Assembly: GCF_001644035.1 (NCBI RefSeq) | Contig: NZ_LUUG01000044.1 | Span: 1-64,000, forward strand | Source of the DNA: Methylomonas methanica | GTDB taxonomy: Bacteria; Pseudomonadota; Gammaproteobacteria; Methylococcales; Methylomonadaceae | Direction of reading: 5' to 3' | Length of the DNA stretch: 64,000 nt | In this document: positions 10,565 to 20,698 of the stretch, one piece after another | Layout: each line of letters begins with the position of its first letter | Position numbering within the stretch: position 1 is the first letter of the stretch | Notes under the pieces: model-generated | The model's database searches: none | Seen by the model: only the letters and a program-made list of their open reading frames with translations | Told to the model about the DNA's origin: nothing | Translations under genes and position numbers: made by a program

Positions 10565-12016
10565 ATGCACAAAAAAAACCTTAGCGAACTGGCAGCAGGG
10601 CTGCGCAGTAAAGAATTTTCCAGCGTCGAACTCACCCAATTCTTCTTGGGCCGCATTAGCCAGCACCAGGACCTGAACGCGTTTATCACCGTTAGCGCAG
10701 AAAGCGCATTGCAACAAGCCCAGGCCGCCGATCAACTGCTTGCTGCCGGCAACGCCGGACCGTTGGCCGGCATCCCCATCGCCCAAAAAGATATTTTCTG
10801 CACGCTAGGCGCGAAAACCAGCTGCGGCTCGAAAATGTTGGACAATTTTATCGCCCCCTACAACGCAACCGTGGTTGAACACTTCAACAGCGCTGGCGCA
10901 GTGATGCTGGGCAAATTGAACATGGACGAATTTGCCATGGGTTCGTCCAACGAAAACAGTTTTTACGGCCCGGTACGCAACCCCTGGGCAACCGATTGCG
11001 TACCCGGCGGCTCGTCCGGCGGCTCGGCGGCGGCAGTTGCTGCGCGCCTGGCGCCTGCGGTGACAGGCACCGACACCGGCGGCTCGATTCGCCAACCGGC
11101 CGCGCTTTGCGGCATCACCGGTCTGAAGCCGACTTACGGCCGTGTGTCCCGTTACGGCATGATCGCCTACGCCTCGAGTTTGGACCAAGGCGGACCGATG
11201 GCGCGGAGCGCCGAAGATGCTGCTTTGTTGCTGCAAACCATGGCCGGCTTCGACCTCAAAGATTCCACCAGCGTCGATCAAGCCGTGCCCGACTACAGCA
11301 CCGGTTTGAACGACAGCCTGCAAGGCTTGAAAATCGGCCTGCCGAAACAGTTTTTCAGCGCCGAGCTGGACAGCCAAATGGCTGCCACCATTCAGGCCGC
11401 CATAGCCGAGTATCAAAAGCTGGGCGCGGAAGTCAAAGAAGTGGATATGCCCAACCTGAACTTGGCCATTCCCGCCTATTACGTCATCGCCTCCGCCGAA
11501 TGCTCATCTAATCTGTCCCGTTACGATGGAGTGCGTTTTGGTTACCGTTGCAAAAACCCTGCCGACCTAACCGACCTTTACACCCGCTCGCGCGGCGAAG
11601 CCTTCGGCGCCGAAGTGAAACGCCGCATTCTGATGGGGACTTACGCATTATCGGCCGGTTATTACGACGCTTATTATTTAAAAGCCCAACAAGTGCGCCG
11701 CCTGATCAGCGACGACTTCAAACGCGCGTTGAGTGAAGTCGACGTGTTGATGGGCCCCGTCACACCCAGCACAGCATTTAAAATAGGCGAAAAAACCAGT
11801 GATCCCATTCAAATGTATCTGGAAGACATCTACACAATAGCCATCAACCTGGCCGGTCTGCCGGCGATGTCGATTCCGGCCGGCTTCATTGACGGCAAAC
11901 CGGTCGGCCTGCATGTCATCGGCAATTACTTCAGCGAAGCCAAATTGCTGAACGTCGGCCATCGCTACCAGCAAGTCACCGACTGGCATCAACAAGCTCC
12001 TAAAGGTTTTGAATAA
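10565..12016 (+). CDS. gatA: Glu/Asp-tRNA amidotransferase subunit A
   Basis: An amidase-signature enzyme of 483 residues. The catalytic triad is visible: Lys in [12 protein letters not shown], cis-Ser in [17 protein letters not shown], and the nucleophilic Ser in [15 protein letters not shown]. GatA releases ammonia from glutamine and channels it to GatB. The next genes are a Uma2-type nuclease and gatB on the same strand, so the operon continues. Confidence 0.97.
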   Translation: MHKKNLSELAAGLRSKEFSSVELTQFFLGRISQHQDLNAFITVSAESALQQAQAADQLLAAGNAGPLAGIPIAQKDIFCTLGAKTSCGSKMLDNFIAPYNATVVEHFNSAGAVMLGKLNMDEFAMGSSNENSFYGPVRNPWATDCVPGGSSGGSAAAVAARLAPAVTGTDTGGSIRQPAALCGITGLKPTYGRVSRYGMIAYASSLDQGGPMARSAEDAALLLQTMAGFDLKDSTSVDQAVPDYSTGLNDSLQGLKIGLPKQFFSAELDSQMAATIQAAIAEYQKLGAEVKEVDMPNLNLAIPAYYVIASAECSSNLSRYDGVRFGYRCKNPADLTDLYTRSRGEAFGAEVKRRILMGTYALSAGYYDAYYLKAQQVRRLISDDFKRALSEVDVLMGPVTPSTAFKIGEKTSDPIQMYLEDIYTIAINLAGLPAMSIPAGFIDGKPVGLHVIGNYFSEAKLLNVGHRYQQVTDWHQQAPKGFE

Positions 12017-12028
12017 CGGAGATTAGTG

Positions 12029-12634
12029 ATGGCTAAGATCACCGAATTGTCGCAGCTGGATATTAACGGCACATACAGCTACGCCGATTATCTAACCTGG
12101 CAACTGCAGGAAAGCGTTGAGCTGATCAAGGGCAAGATCATGGCAATGTCGCCTTCACCCAGCGTAAAACACCAGACGGTGATTACCAACCTGGGAGGTC
12201 GGCTGTACCAGCATTTTCATAAAAAACCGTGCAAATTATTTTTTGCCCCGTTTGATGTCAAACTCTACGATAGCCGCAAATCCAAACTCAGTGATCGGGA
12301 CGTCTTCAGCGTGATACAGCCCGACTTATGCGTGATTTGCGACAAAAACAAGCTCACCGAACAAGGCTGCGACGGTTCGCCAGACTGGATCATAGAAGTA
12401 CTCTCGCCGGGCAACAGCAAACGCGAATTACGATTGAAATTTGACTTATACCAGGAAAACGGCGTCACCGAATATTGGGCCGTGCATCCCTATGAACAAG
12501 CCGTTTATCAATTCGTACTCGATCAAAGCACCGAAAAATACCAGTTACACGCCATGCACCCCGGCGACGAGATCGCCACACCCTATTTATTCCCCGACTT
12601 GCAAATCGACCTGAACGACGTTTTTGCCGAATAA
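12029..12634 (+). CDS. Uma2-family (DUF820) PD-(D/E)XK endonuclease-like protein
   Basis: About 201 residues of the Uma2/DUF820 fold. The core acidic residues appear as VIQPDLCVICD, then PDWIIEVLSPGN with the D...E pair, followed by a Lys/Arg-rich strand (SKRELRLKFDLYQENGV) and EYWAVHPYEQAVYQF. The family belongs to the restriction-endonuclease-like superfamily, but its biological role is mostly unknown; it is abundant in cyanobacteria. The gene lies between gatA (12 nt) and gatB (18 nt) in the same direction, so it is probably co-transcribed. The ATG at 12029 has GGAG seven bases upstream; a GTG one codon earlier is possible. Confidence 0.85.
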   Translation: MAKITELSQLDINGTYSYADYLTWQLQESVELIKGKIMAMSPSPSVKHQTVITNLGGRLYQHFHKKPCKLFFAPFDVKLYDSRKSKLSDRDVFSVIQPDLCVICDKNKLTEQGCDGSPDWIIEVLSPGNSKRELRLKFDLYQENGVTEYWAVHPYEQAVYQFVLDQSTEKYQLHAMHPGDEIATPYLFPDLQIDLNDVFAE

Positions 12635-12652
12635 GCTTTAAAGGAACCAAGA

Positions 12653-14092
12653 ATGAACTCACAATGGGAAGCCGTCATCGGCCTGGAAATCCACACCCAA
12701 CTGTCTACTAAGTCCAAAATATTCTCCGGCGCCGCCACCGCTTATGGCGCCGAGCCTAACACTCAGGCTTGCGCAGTGGATTTAGGCTTGCCCGGCGTAT
12801 TGCCGGTGCTGAATAAAGACGCAGTGCGCAGGGCTGTGACCTTCGGCTTGGCCATTGATGCGGAAATTGCCCCGCACTCGGTGTTCGCCCGCAAGAATTA
12901 CTTCTACCCGGACTTGCCGAAAGGCTATCAGATCAGCCAGTTCGAGCTGCCCATCGTCGGCAACGGCCATCTGGACATCGAAGTTGATGGCGAGACTAAA
13001 CGCATCGGCATCACCCGCGCCCATCTGGAAGAAGACGCTGGCAAATCCTTGCACGAAGACTTTCATGGCCTGACCGGTATCGACTTGAACCGGGCCGGTA
13101 CACCGCTGCTGGAAATCGTCTCCGAACCGGACATGCGCTCGGCCAAGGAGGCAGTGGCTTACATGCGCAAGCTGCACGAACTGGTGCGATACCTCGAAAT
13201 TTGCGACGGCAATATGCAGGAAGGTTCGTTCCGTTGCGACGCCAACGTCTCGGTCCGCCCGAAAGGGCAAAAAGAATTCGGCACCCGCGCCGAAATCAAG
13301 AATATCAACTCTTTCAAATTCGTCGAAAAAGCCATCAATCACGAAATCGAGCGGCAAATCGATGTGATCGAAGGCGGCGGCAAAGTCGTCCAGGAAACTC
13401 GGCTTTACGATGCGAACAAAGACGAAACCCGCTCGATGCGCAGCAAGGAAGAAGCCAACGACTACCGTTACTTCCCCGACCCCGACCTGTTACCGGTGTT
13501 GATCGAAGACAGTTTGAAGGACGAAGTCCGCGCCACACTGCCGGAATTGCCGGATGCCAAAAAGCAACGCTTCATTGATCAATACGCCCTGGATAACGAA
13601 AGCGCCACCACCTTGACCTCATCCCGCGAACTGGCCGACTTTTACGAAACTGTTGTCAAAGCCTCCGGCGGCGAAGCCAAGCTGGCCAGCAACTGGCTGA
13701 CCGGTGACGTGCTCGGCGCATTGAATAAAGCTGGCTTGGAAATCAGCGATTGCCCAGTCAACGCCGGACGTCTGGCCGGCCTGATCAAACGTATCGCCGA
13801 CAACACCATTTCCGGCAAAACCGCCAAACAGGTCTTCGACAAACTCTGGAACGGCAGCGACAGCGCCGACGAGATCATCGAAAAAGAAGGCCTGGTGCAA
13901 ATCACCGACACCGGCGCCATAGAAGCCATCGTCGATAAAGTCATCACAGCCAACCCCGTGCCGGTCGAACAATACCGGGCCGGCAAGGACAAAGCGCTGA
14001 TGGCGCTGGTGGGGCAAATCATGAAAGAAACCCAAGGCAAGGCCAATCCGGGCGAAGTGAACAAGATGCTGATCGCCAAGCTGAAAAACTAA
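12653..14092 (+). CDS. gatB: Glu/Asp-tRNA amidotransferase subunit B
   Basis: A 479-residue Gat[21 protein letters not shown] at the start, FCR-like core with [37 protein letters not shown], and the C-terminal YqeY-like tRNA-binding domain ending [15 protein letters not shown]. GatB phosphorylates the misacylated Glu or Asp and completes amidation. It is complete and ends the gat operon, converging on the helicase gene. Confidence 0.97.
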   Translation: MNSQWEAVIGLEIHTQLSTKSKIFSGAATAYGAEPNTQACAVDLGLPGVLPVLNKDAVRRAVTFGLAIDAEIAPHSVFARKNYFYPDLPKGYQISQFELPIVGNGHLDIEVDGETKRIGITRAHLEEDAGKSLHEDFHGLTGIDLNRAGTPLLEIVSEPDMRSAKEAVAYMRKLHELVRYLEICDGNMQEGSFRCDANVSVRPKGQKEFGTRAEIKNINSFKFVEKAINHEIERQIDVIEGGGKVVQETRLYDANKDETRSMRSKEEANDYRYFPDPDLLPVLIEDSLKDEVRATLPELPDAKKQRFIDQYALDNESATTLTSSRELADFYETVVKASGGEAKLASNWLTGDVLGALNKAGLEISDCPVNAGRLAGLIKRIADNTISGKTAKQVFDKLWNGSDSADEIIEKEGLVQITDTGAIEAIVDKVITANPVPVEQYRAGKDKALMALVGQIMKETQGKANPGEVNKMLIAKLKN

Positions 14093-14124
14093 GTCAGAGG
14101 CGCGTCCCGAATCGCTGAATTAAT

Positions 14125-14192
14125 CGTCATCCCCGCGCAAGCGGGGATCCAGAATTTTGATTTTCCTGGGTTCCCGCCTGCGCGGGAACGAC
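14125..14192. repeat. 68-bp palindromic intergenic repeat, family A
   Basis: Two hairpins, ATCCCCGC/GCGGGGAT and TTCCCGC/GCGGGAA, are joined by an AT-rich bridge. The outer ends CGTCATCCCC and GGGAACGACG are near-inverted copies. The same unit recurs at 60729-60797. It lies between convergent genes and could also work as a bidirectional terminator. Confidence 0.8.
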
Positions 14193-14210
14193 GAAATCGG
14201 TACCAATAAC

Positions 14211-17200
14211 TTAGGGCTTTCCGACGTTTGTAGCCGGCATGTACAGAATTTCCGGCAATACCACTTCCCAATGCTCGCAACGCAGATTTTCGGAATTACC
14301 GGCGGTTTTATGCCTAACCGAAATCGCCGCCACTAGCACCTTAACGATCTCGCCTTTTGGCGGCGTAAAGGCCAGCGCCATCCGTGTGATAGCCACTCCA
14401 TTTAAATCCGCTAATTCCCATCCGGCTTGTCCCTCGCTTTTGGCCCGTAATATCAACTCGCTACCCACGTCCAGCGCGGCAATCGCCCGATGAATCGGCT
14501 TATCGGCAGAGAAATAGCCGGGCCAGGACAACACGACTTGCCCCAAATCGGCTAACCATGTACGTTGCCCCAATTGCTGGAAAGCTGATGAGTATTGCGG
14601 TTGCGTTTTAACGCAAAGCGCTTCGCAGTCCCGAACAAAAGCGTGCCTCCCACCGGATCTGGCAGATATAGTCAGAGTTTTACGGGCACGGGTCATAGCC
14701 ACATAAAACAGCCGCCGCTCTTCGTCGCTGGCTTGCTGCCAGCCGCCGCCATCCAGAATCAGGACATTATCGAATTCCAAACCCTTGGCACGATGCGCCG
14801 ACAATAACAACAGCGGTGCATGCCGGCTATCGTTTTCGCCGGATTGGCTGCCAGAACCGAATTCGTAAAGCGCGTCGACAAGATTGCTGACCACCTGCTG
14901 GCATCCAGGCGCGACCGCCTCGGAGGCAATGATGAATTGCGCCAGCATGGCTCGATAAGGATGTTCGATCAGGTCATCGACAGCCTGCCGATAACGGCGT
15001 TTAAACCAGCGCGACAACGCTCCCCAGCGCAATAGTACCCTCGGGTTGCGGGCCTTTCGCCGCTGCTTGTTCAATAAGGCCAGCAAGCCATGGCCTTCCC
15101 TAGTGGCATGCAAATTCAGCAGATAATCGTCACGCAGCAAACGCACCGGAATGCCTTGCAAGCGGCACAATTCCGCCATCGGCTCCAGCGTTTCCCAATG
15201 TCTAGCAATCACCGCAAAGCGGCCCCAGTGGCTGGTTCCCCCCAAATTCGCCAGCCGGTTCAGCCGCACTAACTCGGCCAACGCCACCTCGACTTCGCCA
15301 TCCAACGCCGCTGGTGTTTCCAGGATATGCACTCTACCTTGAGTCAAACTATCCAGCTCGGCAAATTCGCCGCCCTCCGCTGCCTCGCGGCGGGCGTGAT
15401 TAATTTGGATTGCATGCTGGGTTTTCATCCGCTCCCGCACCGGCGCAATTACCCGATTCGCGCAATGAATGATATGCGCCGTGGAGCGATAATTTTCTAT
15501 CAGATAGAAAGTTTTGGCCTGATAGTCCACGGCAAACTGTTTGATGAAACGCACATTCGCGCCGCCAAAAGCATAGATGTTTTGATCATCGTCACCCACC
15601 GCCAACAAGGACAATTTATCGTCCTCGCTATTGATGGCTCTACCGGCCAACGCACTGATTAGCTCGTAATGCTCGGCGTTGATATCCTGATATTCGTCCA
15701 CCAGCAAATAACGCAAGCCAGACAGCAAGCGGTCGCGTTGAATGCCCGGCCCCAGCTCGTCGCCCTGCTCGGCTTGTTTTAGCAGCGCAGTGGCATGTTT
15801 GATTACTGCTGAAAAATCGACCGACTCACCATGCTCGGCAGCCACTGCATAACTGGTGCCGGTCAAGCGCATCGCCAGCCCATGCAAGGTTTGCACGGTC
15901 ACGCCGGCGGCATCGGCACCAATCAAGGCCCACAAGCGTTTGCGAATTTCAACTGCGGCAAAGCGGTTGTAGCTCAACACCATGATGTCTTCCGGCAACA
16001 CCATGCATTCGCGCAGCAACCAGGCCACCCGATGCACGATGACCTTGGTTTTGCCGGAACCGGGGCCGGCCAGCACCAACTGACTGCCCTCGGGCGGTGC
16101 GGCGACGATGGCTTGCTGCTCTGGGTTTTGCAAATCGGTGAGGATGCGCCGGTGCGCGGCTTCGGTGGTGGCCATTTCCAGAATATCCTGGCGGCCGGCA
16201 AAATAGCGGCGCACGAATTCGTGTCTGTCCATGCCAAAGTAATCGACGATAAACGCCATCGCCGCCTGAATTTTGCCCAACGCCAGCCGGGCATATTCCG
16301 CCATCACATGCACCTGGATAATCTTGTCTTTGTAATGCAAAGCCAGCTCGGCGTAATCGGATTTTTTAAACTGCCGGCGCCGGGCTTCGGCATTTAGCTG
16401 AATACTCATCGCCGCGCGAAACACCGCCTTGCCGCGCGCCAAATGCAATACTTCGTTGCTGTCCAAATAAAGCAGCGCCGCCGCCAGCGCCACATTCCAG
16501 TCGCGCACCTCCAGATCCTGCAAGGTCAGATCGGTTTGCAAGGCGGCTTCTAAATCGCCTTGCTTGCAGGTGACCAGCAGATTATTACCCTGCCGCTGCG
16601 TCAGAAAGTAATTCAGCAGCGCCTGAGCCAGCCGCATGCGCTTGCTGCGGATGTCATCAATCTTCTGCCAGCTGCGCAGCAATTTGAGATAGCGATTATC
16701 CTGGCCCGCCGGGCGTAACGCGAAAAAGCCGCGCTGGCTGGTACTATCGCCAAAGGCTTCGGCAAACGATTTCATCAAGCGGGTCAATTTGTCCGGCGTT
16801 AATTCCACGCCGGCATCGCGGCGCAAGGTATCGCACAGCCGCCGCACATTCAGAATCTGCCATTGCTCCCTATCCGCGTCCGGCGCCGCCTCGCGCAGAC
16901 TGGCGATCAAGGCATCTTCCAGCTTGCGCAAGTCTGCCAGCCGATCCGCCGTGTCGGGATCGCGGTACAGCGTCACGCCGATTTCGGTATCGTTGGAGAC
17001 CAGTTTAAAGCGGTCAAGCTCCCGTAACATGCTCTGCACTTCGTGAGAGTTTCTGCCAGTCGCCAGCATCAAGTCGTCGGTGCTGATGCCTTCGTCATCT
17101 TCGCTGTAAAACAACTGCGACAACAGCGCCATATAAGGCTCAATGTTCGCATTAGGCCCCAGCTTTTTCTGCAGCAAGACCTGAGCTTCTTCGAGACTGG

Positions 17201-19373
17201 CAACCTGCAAGCTACCCGGAAACACCCGGGTATGATTTTCCTGCCTTTCCAGCAAACGCGCTTCTTCCAGCCAAGCCACCGCGATGCGGACCTTGGTGTC
17301 GGCATCGGCGGCGTCGGGATCAATGCCGTGCTTGTCCGGAATTTCCAGCAGGATTTCGCCGCTGGTGACTACCACCGAACCTTCGCTACGGTCTTTACGC
17401 TCGATGCTACGCAACGCTTTTAAAATCGCGAGAATATCGTGCTGGGTCAGCCGCGAGTTACGCAGCAAGCGAAACTGCACATCCAGATCGGCATCGTCAT
17501 ACAGCAACACGCACCGCGCCGGATCTTGATCGCGCCCGGCCCGGCCCGCTTCCTGCAAATAGTTTTCCAACGAACCCGGTGTGTCCAAATGGATCACCAA
17601 GCGCACGTCGGCTTTATCCACACCCATACCAAAGGCATTGGTAGCGGCGATCACCCGCAGCTCGCCGGCAATAAAGGCATCCTGCACTTGGCGTTTTTGC
17701 TCGGGCTGCATGCCGCCGTGGAAATAACCGCAATCCAGCCCGGCCTGTTTCAAAAATTCGGCTGTTTCTTCCACGGTTTTCTGCCGGGCGCAAAACACGA
17801 TGGCACCGCCCTCGTCCCGCAAACTTTGCTCCAGCAAGCGCAGCACTTCCGGGTATTTGGCTTGCGCCGGCACCGCATGCACTTCATACAGCAGGTTTTC
17901 CCTGCTAACGCCGCCAGTCAAACACGTCAGCGTAATACCCAGGCGCTTGCGAAAATGTTCAACAATATCTTGCACCACGTCCGGCTTGGCGGTAGCCGTA
18001 AAGCAAAACACCGGCGACGGTTTGTCCTTTTGCCGAGCCTTGATAAAGCGCGACACATACAAATAATCCGGGCGAAAATCGTGCCCCCATTTGGATAAAC
18101 AATGCGCCTCGTCGAACACCCAGGCGCCCACTTCTCGATGCTGCAAAGCCTTGGCGAACGCCGTACTTCTAAATTGCTCGGGCGCGACAAAGATCAAACC
18201 CAAATCACCCAGCCGCAACTTATCCAGCATCACTTGCCGCTCCAAAGGATTCAGCAAGCTATTGATGTAACCGGCGCAGGTGATGCCCCGTGCTTCGAGG
18301 TTATCGACCTGATCCTTCATCAAGGACTGCAGTGGCGAGATAATCACTGTCAGACTGCCGTTGCGATAAAAGCGCGCCAAGGCAGGCAGTTGATAACACA
18401 AGGATTTGCCGCCGCCGGTCGGCAAAATCGCCAGGGTCGGCGTGCCGGCAAAACCGTGTTCGACGATGACTTGTTGCAAGGACCGGCCATCCTCGGTAGT
18501 CGGTGTCGGCCTGAACTGCGTGATGCCCGGAAAATAGCGTGGCAGCAGTTGCGACAGGTCGTGTTGCTCCCGGCACCAGTCGCACGCGGCGTCGCCGCAT
18601 GGCACATCACGCAAAATAGCAATCAGTTCGCGGGTTTTCGGGAAGGACAAACTCACCCAGGGCGGCAACACCGAATTGCCGCCCGCTACTCGAAGCCAGG
18701 CCAGCACATAAGCCAACGATTTACGCCAAGCTGGATCAGGCAAATAGTGAGTAACGATTTGCTGCTGTCCGGCGCGGCACACCTTGCCGTTGGTTGCCCG
18801 TTGCCAGGCAGCTTGCACATCAGGCAAGGAAGGCCGCAACGCCGCGCGCAAGCTGGCAAAAAAATTCGCCACGCCTTTACCGTTTTCCGGCGTCAACAAA
18901 AAATGCAGACACAGCGCTTCGTCGGGCTGCTCCGCCACCCGCTGTCGCAAAGCCTCGGCCTGGTCCAGAAACAATTCGTAGGCCAGTTCCGCATCGCGGA
19001 CCGGATCGTTACGGGTGGTGGTGCAGAGTTTGTAGTCTTTCACCAGACGATGATAAGGATTTTGCGGAAAAGCCACCGGCGACAATTCCAGCGTATCGAC
19101 CAGCGGCAAGCGATGCAGAGCCAGATCGGGATGTAATACCGATAAGGCCGGTTGATCGAAGGCAATCACGTTATGCCCCAGCACAAACGCCGCGCCTTCA
19201 CTGATTTGATCCAGCTTTTGCCGCAAATCGGCAGCTTTGCCGGCTAATCGCAAGCGCGCATCGGTATCCGGCCGATATGCGCCGATCTCCCGCAGCTTTA
19301 AACTATCCTGCCGGGCGGTTTCAATGTCTATGCACAGGCACTTGGCTCGGGTTCTTTCGGGCGGTTGAGCCAT
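14211..19373 (-). CDS. Fused DEDD exonuclease, RecQ helicase and UvrD-like helicase
   Basis: One uninterrupted 1720-residue protein has three enzymatic parts. Residues 1-150 resemble a DnaQ/RNase T-type 3'-5' exonuclease (CIDIETA; GHNVIAFDQ; DPVRDAELAYELF). Residues 290-640 are a RecQ SF2 helicase with LPTGGGKSLCYQLPA, FDEAHCLSKWGHDFRP and NYLQEAGRAGRDQ. Residues 1090-1570 are a UvrD/Rep SF1 helicase with LAGPGSGKTKVIVHR, LLVDEYQDIN, VGDDDQNIYAFGG, HRAKGLEFDNVLILDGGG and FYVAMTRARK. A cysteine pair typical of the RecQ zinc site was not identified. Likely role: processing damaged or foreign DNA, with the two helicases on one chain. No operon partner is visible. The weak ribosome site leaves the start slightly uncertain. 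Confidence 0.9.
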   Translation of the reverse strand: MAQPPERTRAKCLCIDIETARQDSLKLREIGAYRPDTDARLRLAGKAADLRQKLDQISEGAAFVLGHNVIAFDQPALSVLHPDLALHRLPLVDTLELSPVAFPQNPYHRLVKDYKLCTTTRNDPVRDAELAYELFLDQAEALRQRVAEQPDEALCLHFLLTPENGKGVANFFASLRAALRPSLPDVQAAWQRATNGKVCRAGQQQIVTHYLPDPAWRKSLAYVLAWLRVAGGNSVLPPWVSLSFPKTRELIAILRDVPCGDAACDWCREQHDLSQLLPRYFPGITQFRPTPTTEDGRSLQQVIVEHGFAGTPTLAILPTGGGKSLCYQLPALARFYRNGSLTVIISPLQSLMKDQVDNLEARGITCAGYINSLLNPLERQVMLDKLRLGDLGLIFVAPEQFRSTAFAKALQHREVGAWVFDEAHCLSKWGHDFRPDYLYVSRFIKARQKDKPSPVFCFTATAKPDVVQDIVEHFRKRLGITLTCLTGGVSRENLLYEVHAVPAQAKYPEVLRLLEQSLRDEGGAIVFCARQKTVEETAEFLKQAGLDCGYFHGGMQPEQKRQVQDAFIAGELRVIAATNAFGMGVDKADVRLVIHLDTPGSLENYLQEAGRAGRDQDPARCVLLYDDADLDVQFRLLRNSRLTQHDILAILKALRSIERKDRSEGSVVVTSGEILLEIPDKHGIDPDAADADTKVRIAVAWLEEARLLERQENHTRVFPGSLQVASLEEAQVLLQKKLGPNANIEPYMALLSQLFYSEDDEGISTDDLMLATGRNSHEVQSMLRELDRFKLVSNDTEIGVTLYRDPDTADRLADLRKLEDALIASLREAAPDADREQWQILNVRRLCDTLRRDAGVELTPDKLTRLMKSFAEAFGDSTSQRGFFALRPAGQDNRYLKLLRSWQKIDDIRSKRMRLAQALLNYFLTQRQGNNLLVTCKQGDLEAALQTDLTLQDLEVRDWNVALAAALLYLDSNEVLHLARGKAVFRAAMSIQLNAEARRRQFKKSDYAELALHYKDKIIQVHVMAEYARLALGKIQAAMAFIVDYFGMDRHEFVRRYFAGRQDILEMATTEAAHRRILTDLQNPEQQAIVAAPPEGSQLVLAGPGSGKTKVIVHRVAWLLRECMVLPEDIMVLSYNRFAAVEIRKRLWALIGADAAGVTVQTLHGLAMRLTGTSYAVAAEHGESVDFSAVIKHATALLKQAEQGDELGPGIQRDRLLSGLRYLLVDEYQDINAEHYELISALAGRAINSEDDKLSLLAVGDDDQNIYAFGGANVRFIKQFAVDYQAKTFYLIENYRSTAHIIHCANRVIAPVRERMKTQHAIQINHARREAAEGGEFAELDSLTQGRVHILETPAALDGEVEVALAELVRLNRLANLGGTSHWGRFAVIARHWETLEPMAELCRLQGIPVRLLRDDYLLNLHATREGHGLLALLNKQRRKARNPRVLLRWGALSRWFKRRYRQAVDDLIEHPYRAMLAQFIIASEAVAPGCQQVVSNLVDALYEFGSGSQSGENDSRHAPLLLLSAHRAKGLEFDNVLILDGGGWQQASDEERRLFYVAMTRARKTLTISARSGGRHAFVRDCEALCVKTQPQYSSAFQQLGQRTWLADLGQVVLSWPGYFSADKPIHRAIAALDVGSELILRAKSEGQAGWELADLNGVAITRMALAFTPPKGEIVKVLVAAISVRHKTAGNSENLRCEHWEVVLPEILYMPATNVGKP

Positions 19374-19696
19374 TAGGTTGGAAAGGAATGCACTTGAATG
19401 TTTAGGTTAGCGACGACTGAAATTGCTTAGCGCTATGTAGGGCTACCCGCCGTACAAAGTTATTCGGGCCAGCGGAACCGGGGCTAACCATAGCGCAACA
19501 AGCGGGGTTTGCCTAGCCTACGCGGCTTAGCCAATCGCGCCGACACCTATCTTTGCCAAGATTGTTTGCCTGAGAAAATGCGCAAAACTCTTTAATACTC
19601 ACTAAACAAGTTCGAATTAATGCACCTCAATTTATTCTACAGCCTCCCACAAGCCTAAATTGCCGCCACCGATAGCATGGGTCTTGGCTCAGTCAG
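19374..19696. other. Intergenic gap, nothing recognisable
   Basis: About 320 bp between the helicase start and the stop of the NIT-like gene. It must carry the helicase promoter. No RNA gene, repeat or clear terminator was recognised. Confidence 0.4.
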
Positions 19697-20677
19697 TCAA
19701 GAAACCCCATGCTTCAAAACCAACGAAGCCGCTAAAAAAACCAAGCTTGCCAACACCATGGCGAACGATTGCTTGCCGTTGCGTCTGGCGCTTGTAAGCT
19801 GGTTTTGCAAGGTATGGTTTGTAATCACTTCTCCCTGATCATAAAGGGTAAAAACACTGTTTAATGTTCCGGTGGCCGTTTCAAAGAAAGCGGCGGGATC
19901 GATCGCCGGCTTATCCGCGGTCAGCAGTTTTTGCTCGATATGACTAATCAGATGGGCGATGTGAACATGAACTGCCGCCGAAGCGAGCTGAAAGCTGTTG
20001 TCGGCGACCATGGCGATTTTAGCGTTGCCCATGCCGGCTTCAACCCGTTCGACGGCCTGACGGATGCGCGTGATCAGAAAACCCAGCTTGATCCTGTCGG
20101 TGATCCGACAGTGGCCGGCAGCCGCCACACCGGTGCCAATGGCACGCGCCTGACCTATCGCCTCCGCGGTATCCGGCAACAGATGCCATAGAATTTCTAT
20201 AAAGCTATACGGACAAATACTTTCCCGGTGTAATTGACTGTGCTCTGCGGTATCCCTGATCAAGTTGAGAACGGCGCCTATCAATAAGCAGTGCCGTTCA
20301 AAACTGTCTTCCTTGCTCAGATGCAGCACGCAAGGGTGCAGTTGCTTCCAGGCATCGCGAATGTCGGCGCACGACTGCAACGATTCAGGCGAGCGCTTGA
20401 ACTGACCCGAAAGCTGATCGAACTGCCGATCAATGTCGGATTGCAGTGCCGCGATCTTGTATTTGAAGCTAAGATCGCCGTTCAAATAAGCGCTCACCAT
20501 GCCTCGATGTTGCTGTATCTGCGTCAATAATTTTTTCAAGCCGCCGGTAATTTCCAAACTATGCAATTGCCCAAGCAAATGATTAAGGCGCGTCTGGCGT
20601 TTTTTATAGAGCATATACGCTGTCGCGCAGGCAAACAACGCAACCAAGAATAACAATAGCGAAACGAAATCGGGCAT
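19697..20677 (-). CDS. Membrane protein with a NIT-like sensing domain
   Basis: A 326-residue protein starts with a membrane segment (LLLFLVALFACATAYMLY), has an all-helical middle and ends with a second membrane segment (SFAMVLASLVFLAASLVL). The middle contains LLTQIQQHRGMVSAYLNGDL, which resembles the QxxRGxxxxxL core of nitrate/nitrite-sensing (NIT) domains. The call is by similarity of this motif and architecture only; the ligand is unknown. AGAGGAAC precedes the ATG. It lies 21 nt after the chemoreceptor gene on the same strand, which suggests a separate sensory partner for a receptor that lacks its own ligand domain. Confidence 0.6.
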   Translation of the reverse strand: MPDFVSLLLFLVALFACATAYMLYKKRQTRLNHLLGQLHSLEITGGLKKLLTQIQQHRGMVSAYLNGDLSFKYKIAALQSDIDRQFDQLSGQFKRSPESLQSCADIRDAWKQLHPCVLHLSKEDSFERHCLLIGAVLNLIRDTAEHSQLHRESICPYSFIEILWHLLPDTAEAIGQARAIGTGVAAAGHCRITDRIKLGFLITRIRQAVERVEAGMGNAKIAMVADNSFQLASAAVHVHIAHLISHIEQKLLTADKPAIDPAAFFETATGTLNSVFTLYDQGEVITNHTLQNQLTSARRNGKQSFAMVLASLVFLAASLVLKHGVS

Positions 20678-20698
20678 GGAAGTTCCTCTTATATTTGC

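Noticed and set aside
17439-19136. Long plus-strand frames (219 and 344 codons) opposite the helicase gene
   Set aside because: They are antisense shadows of a frame with clear RecQ motifs.
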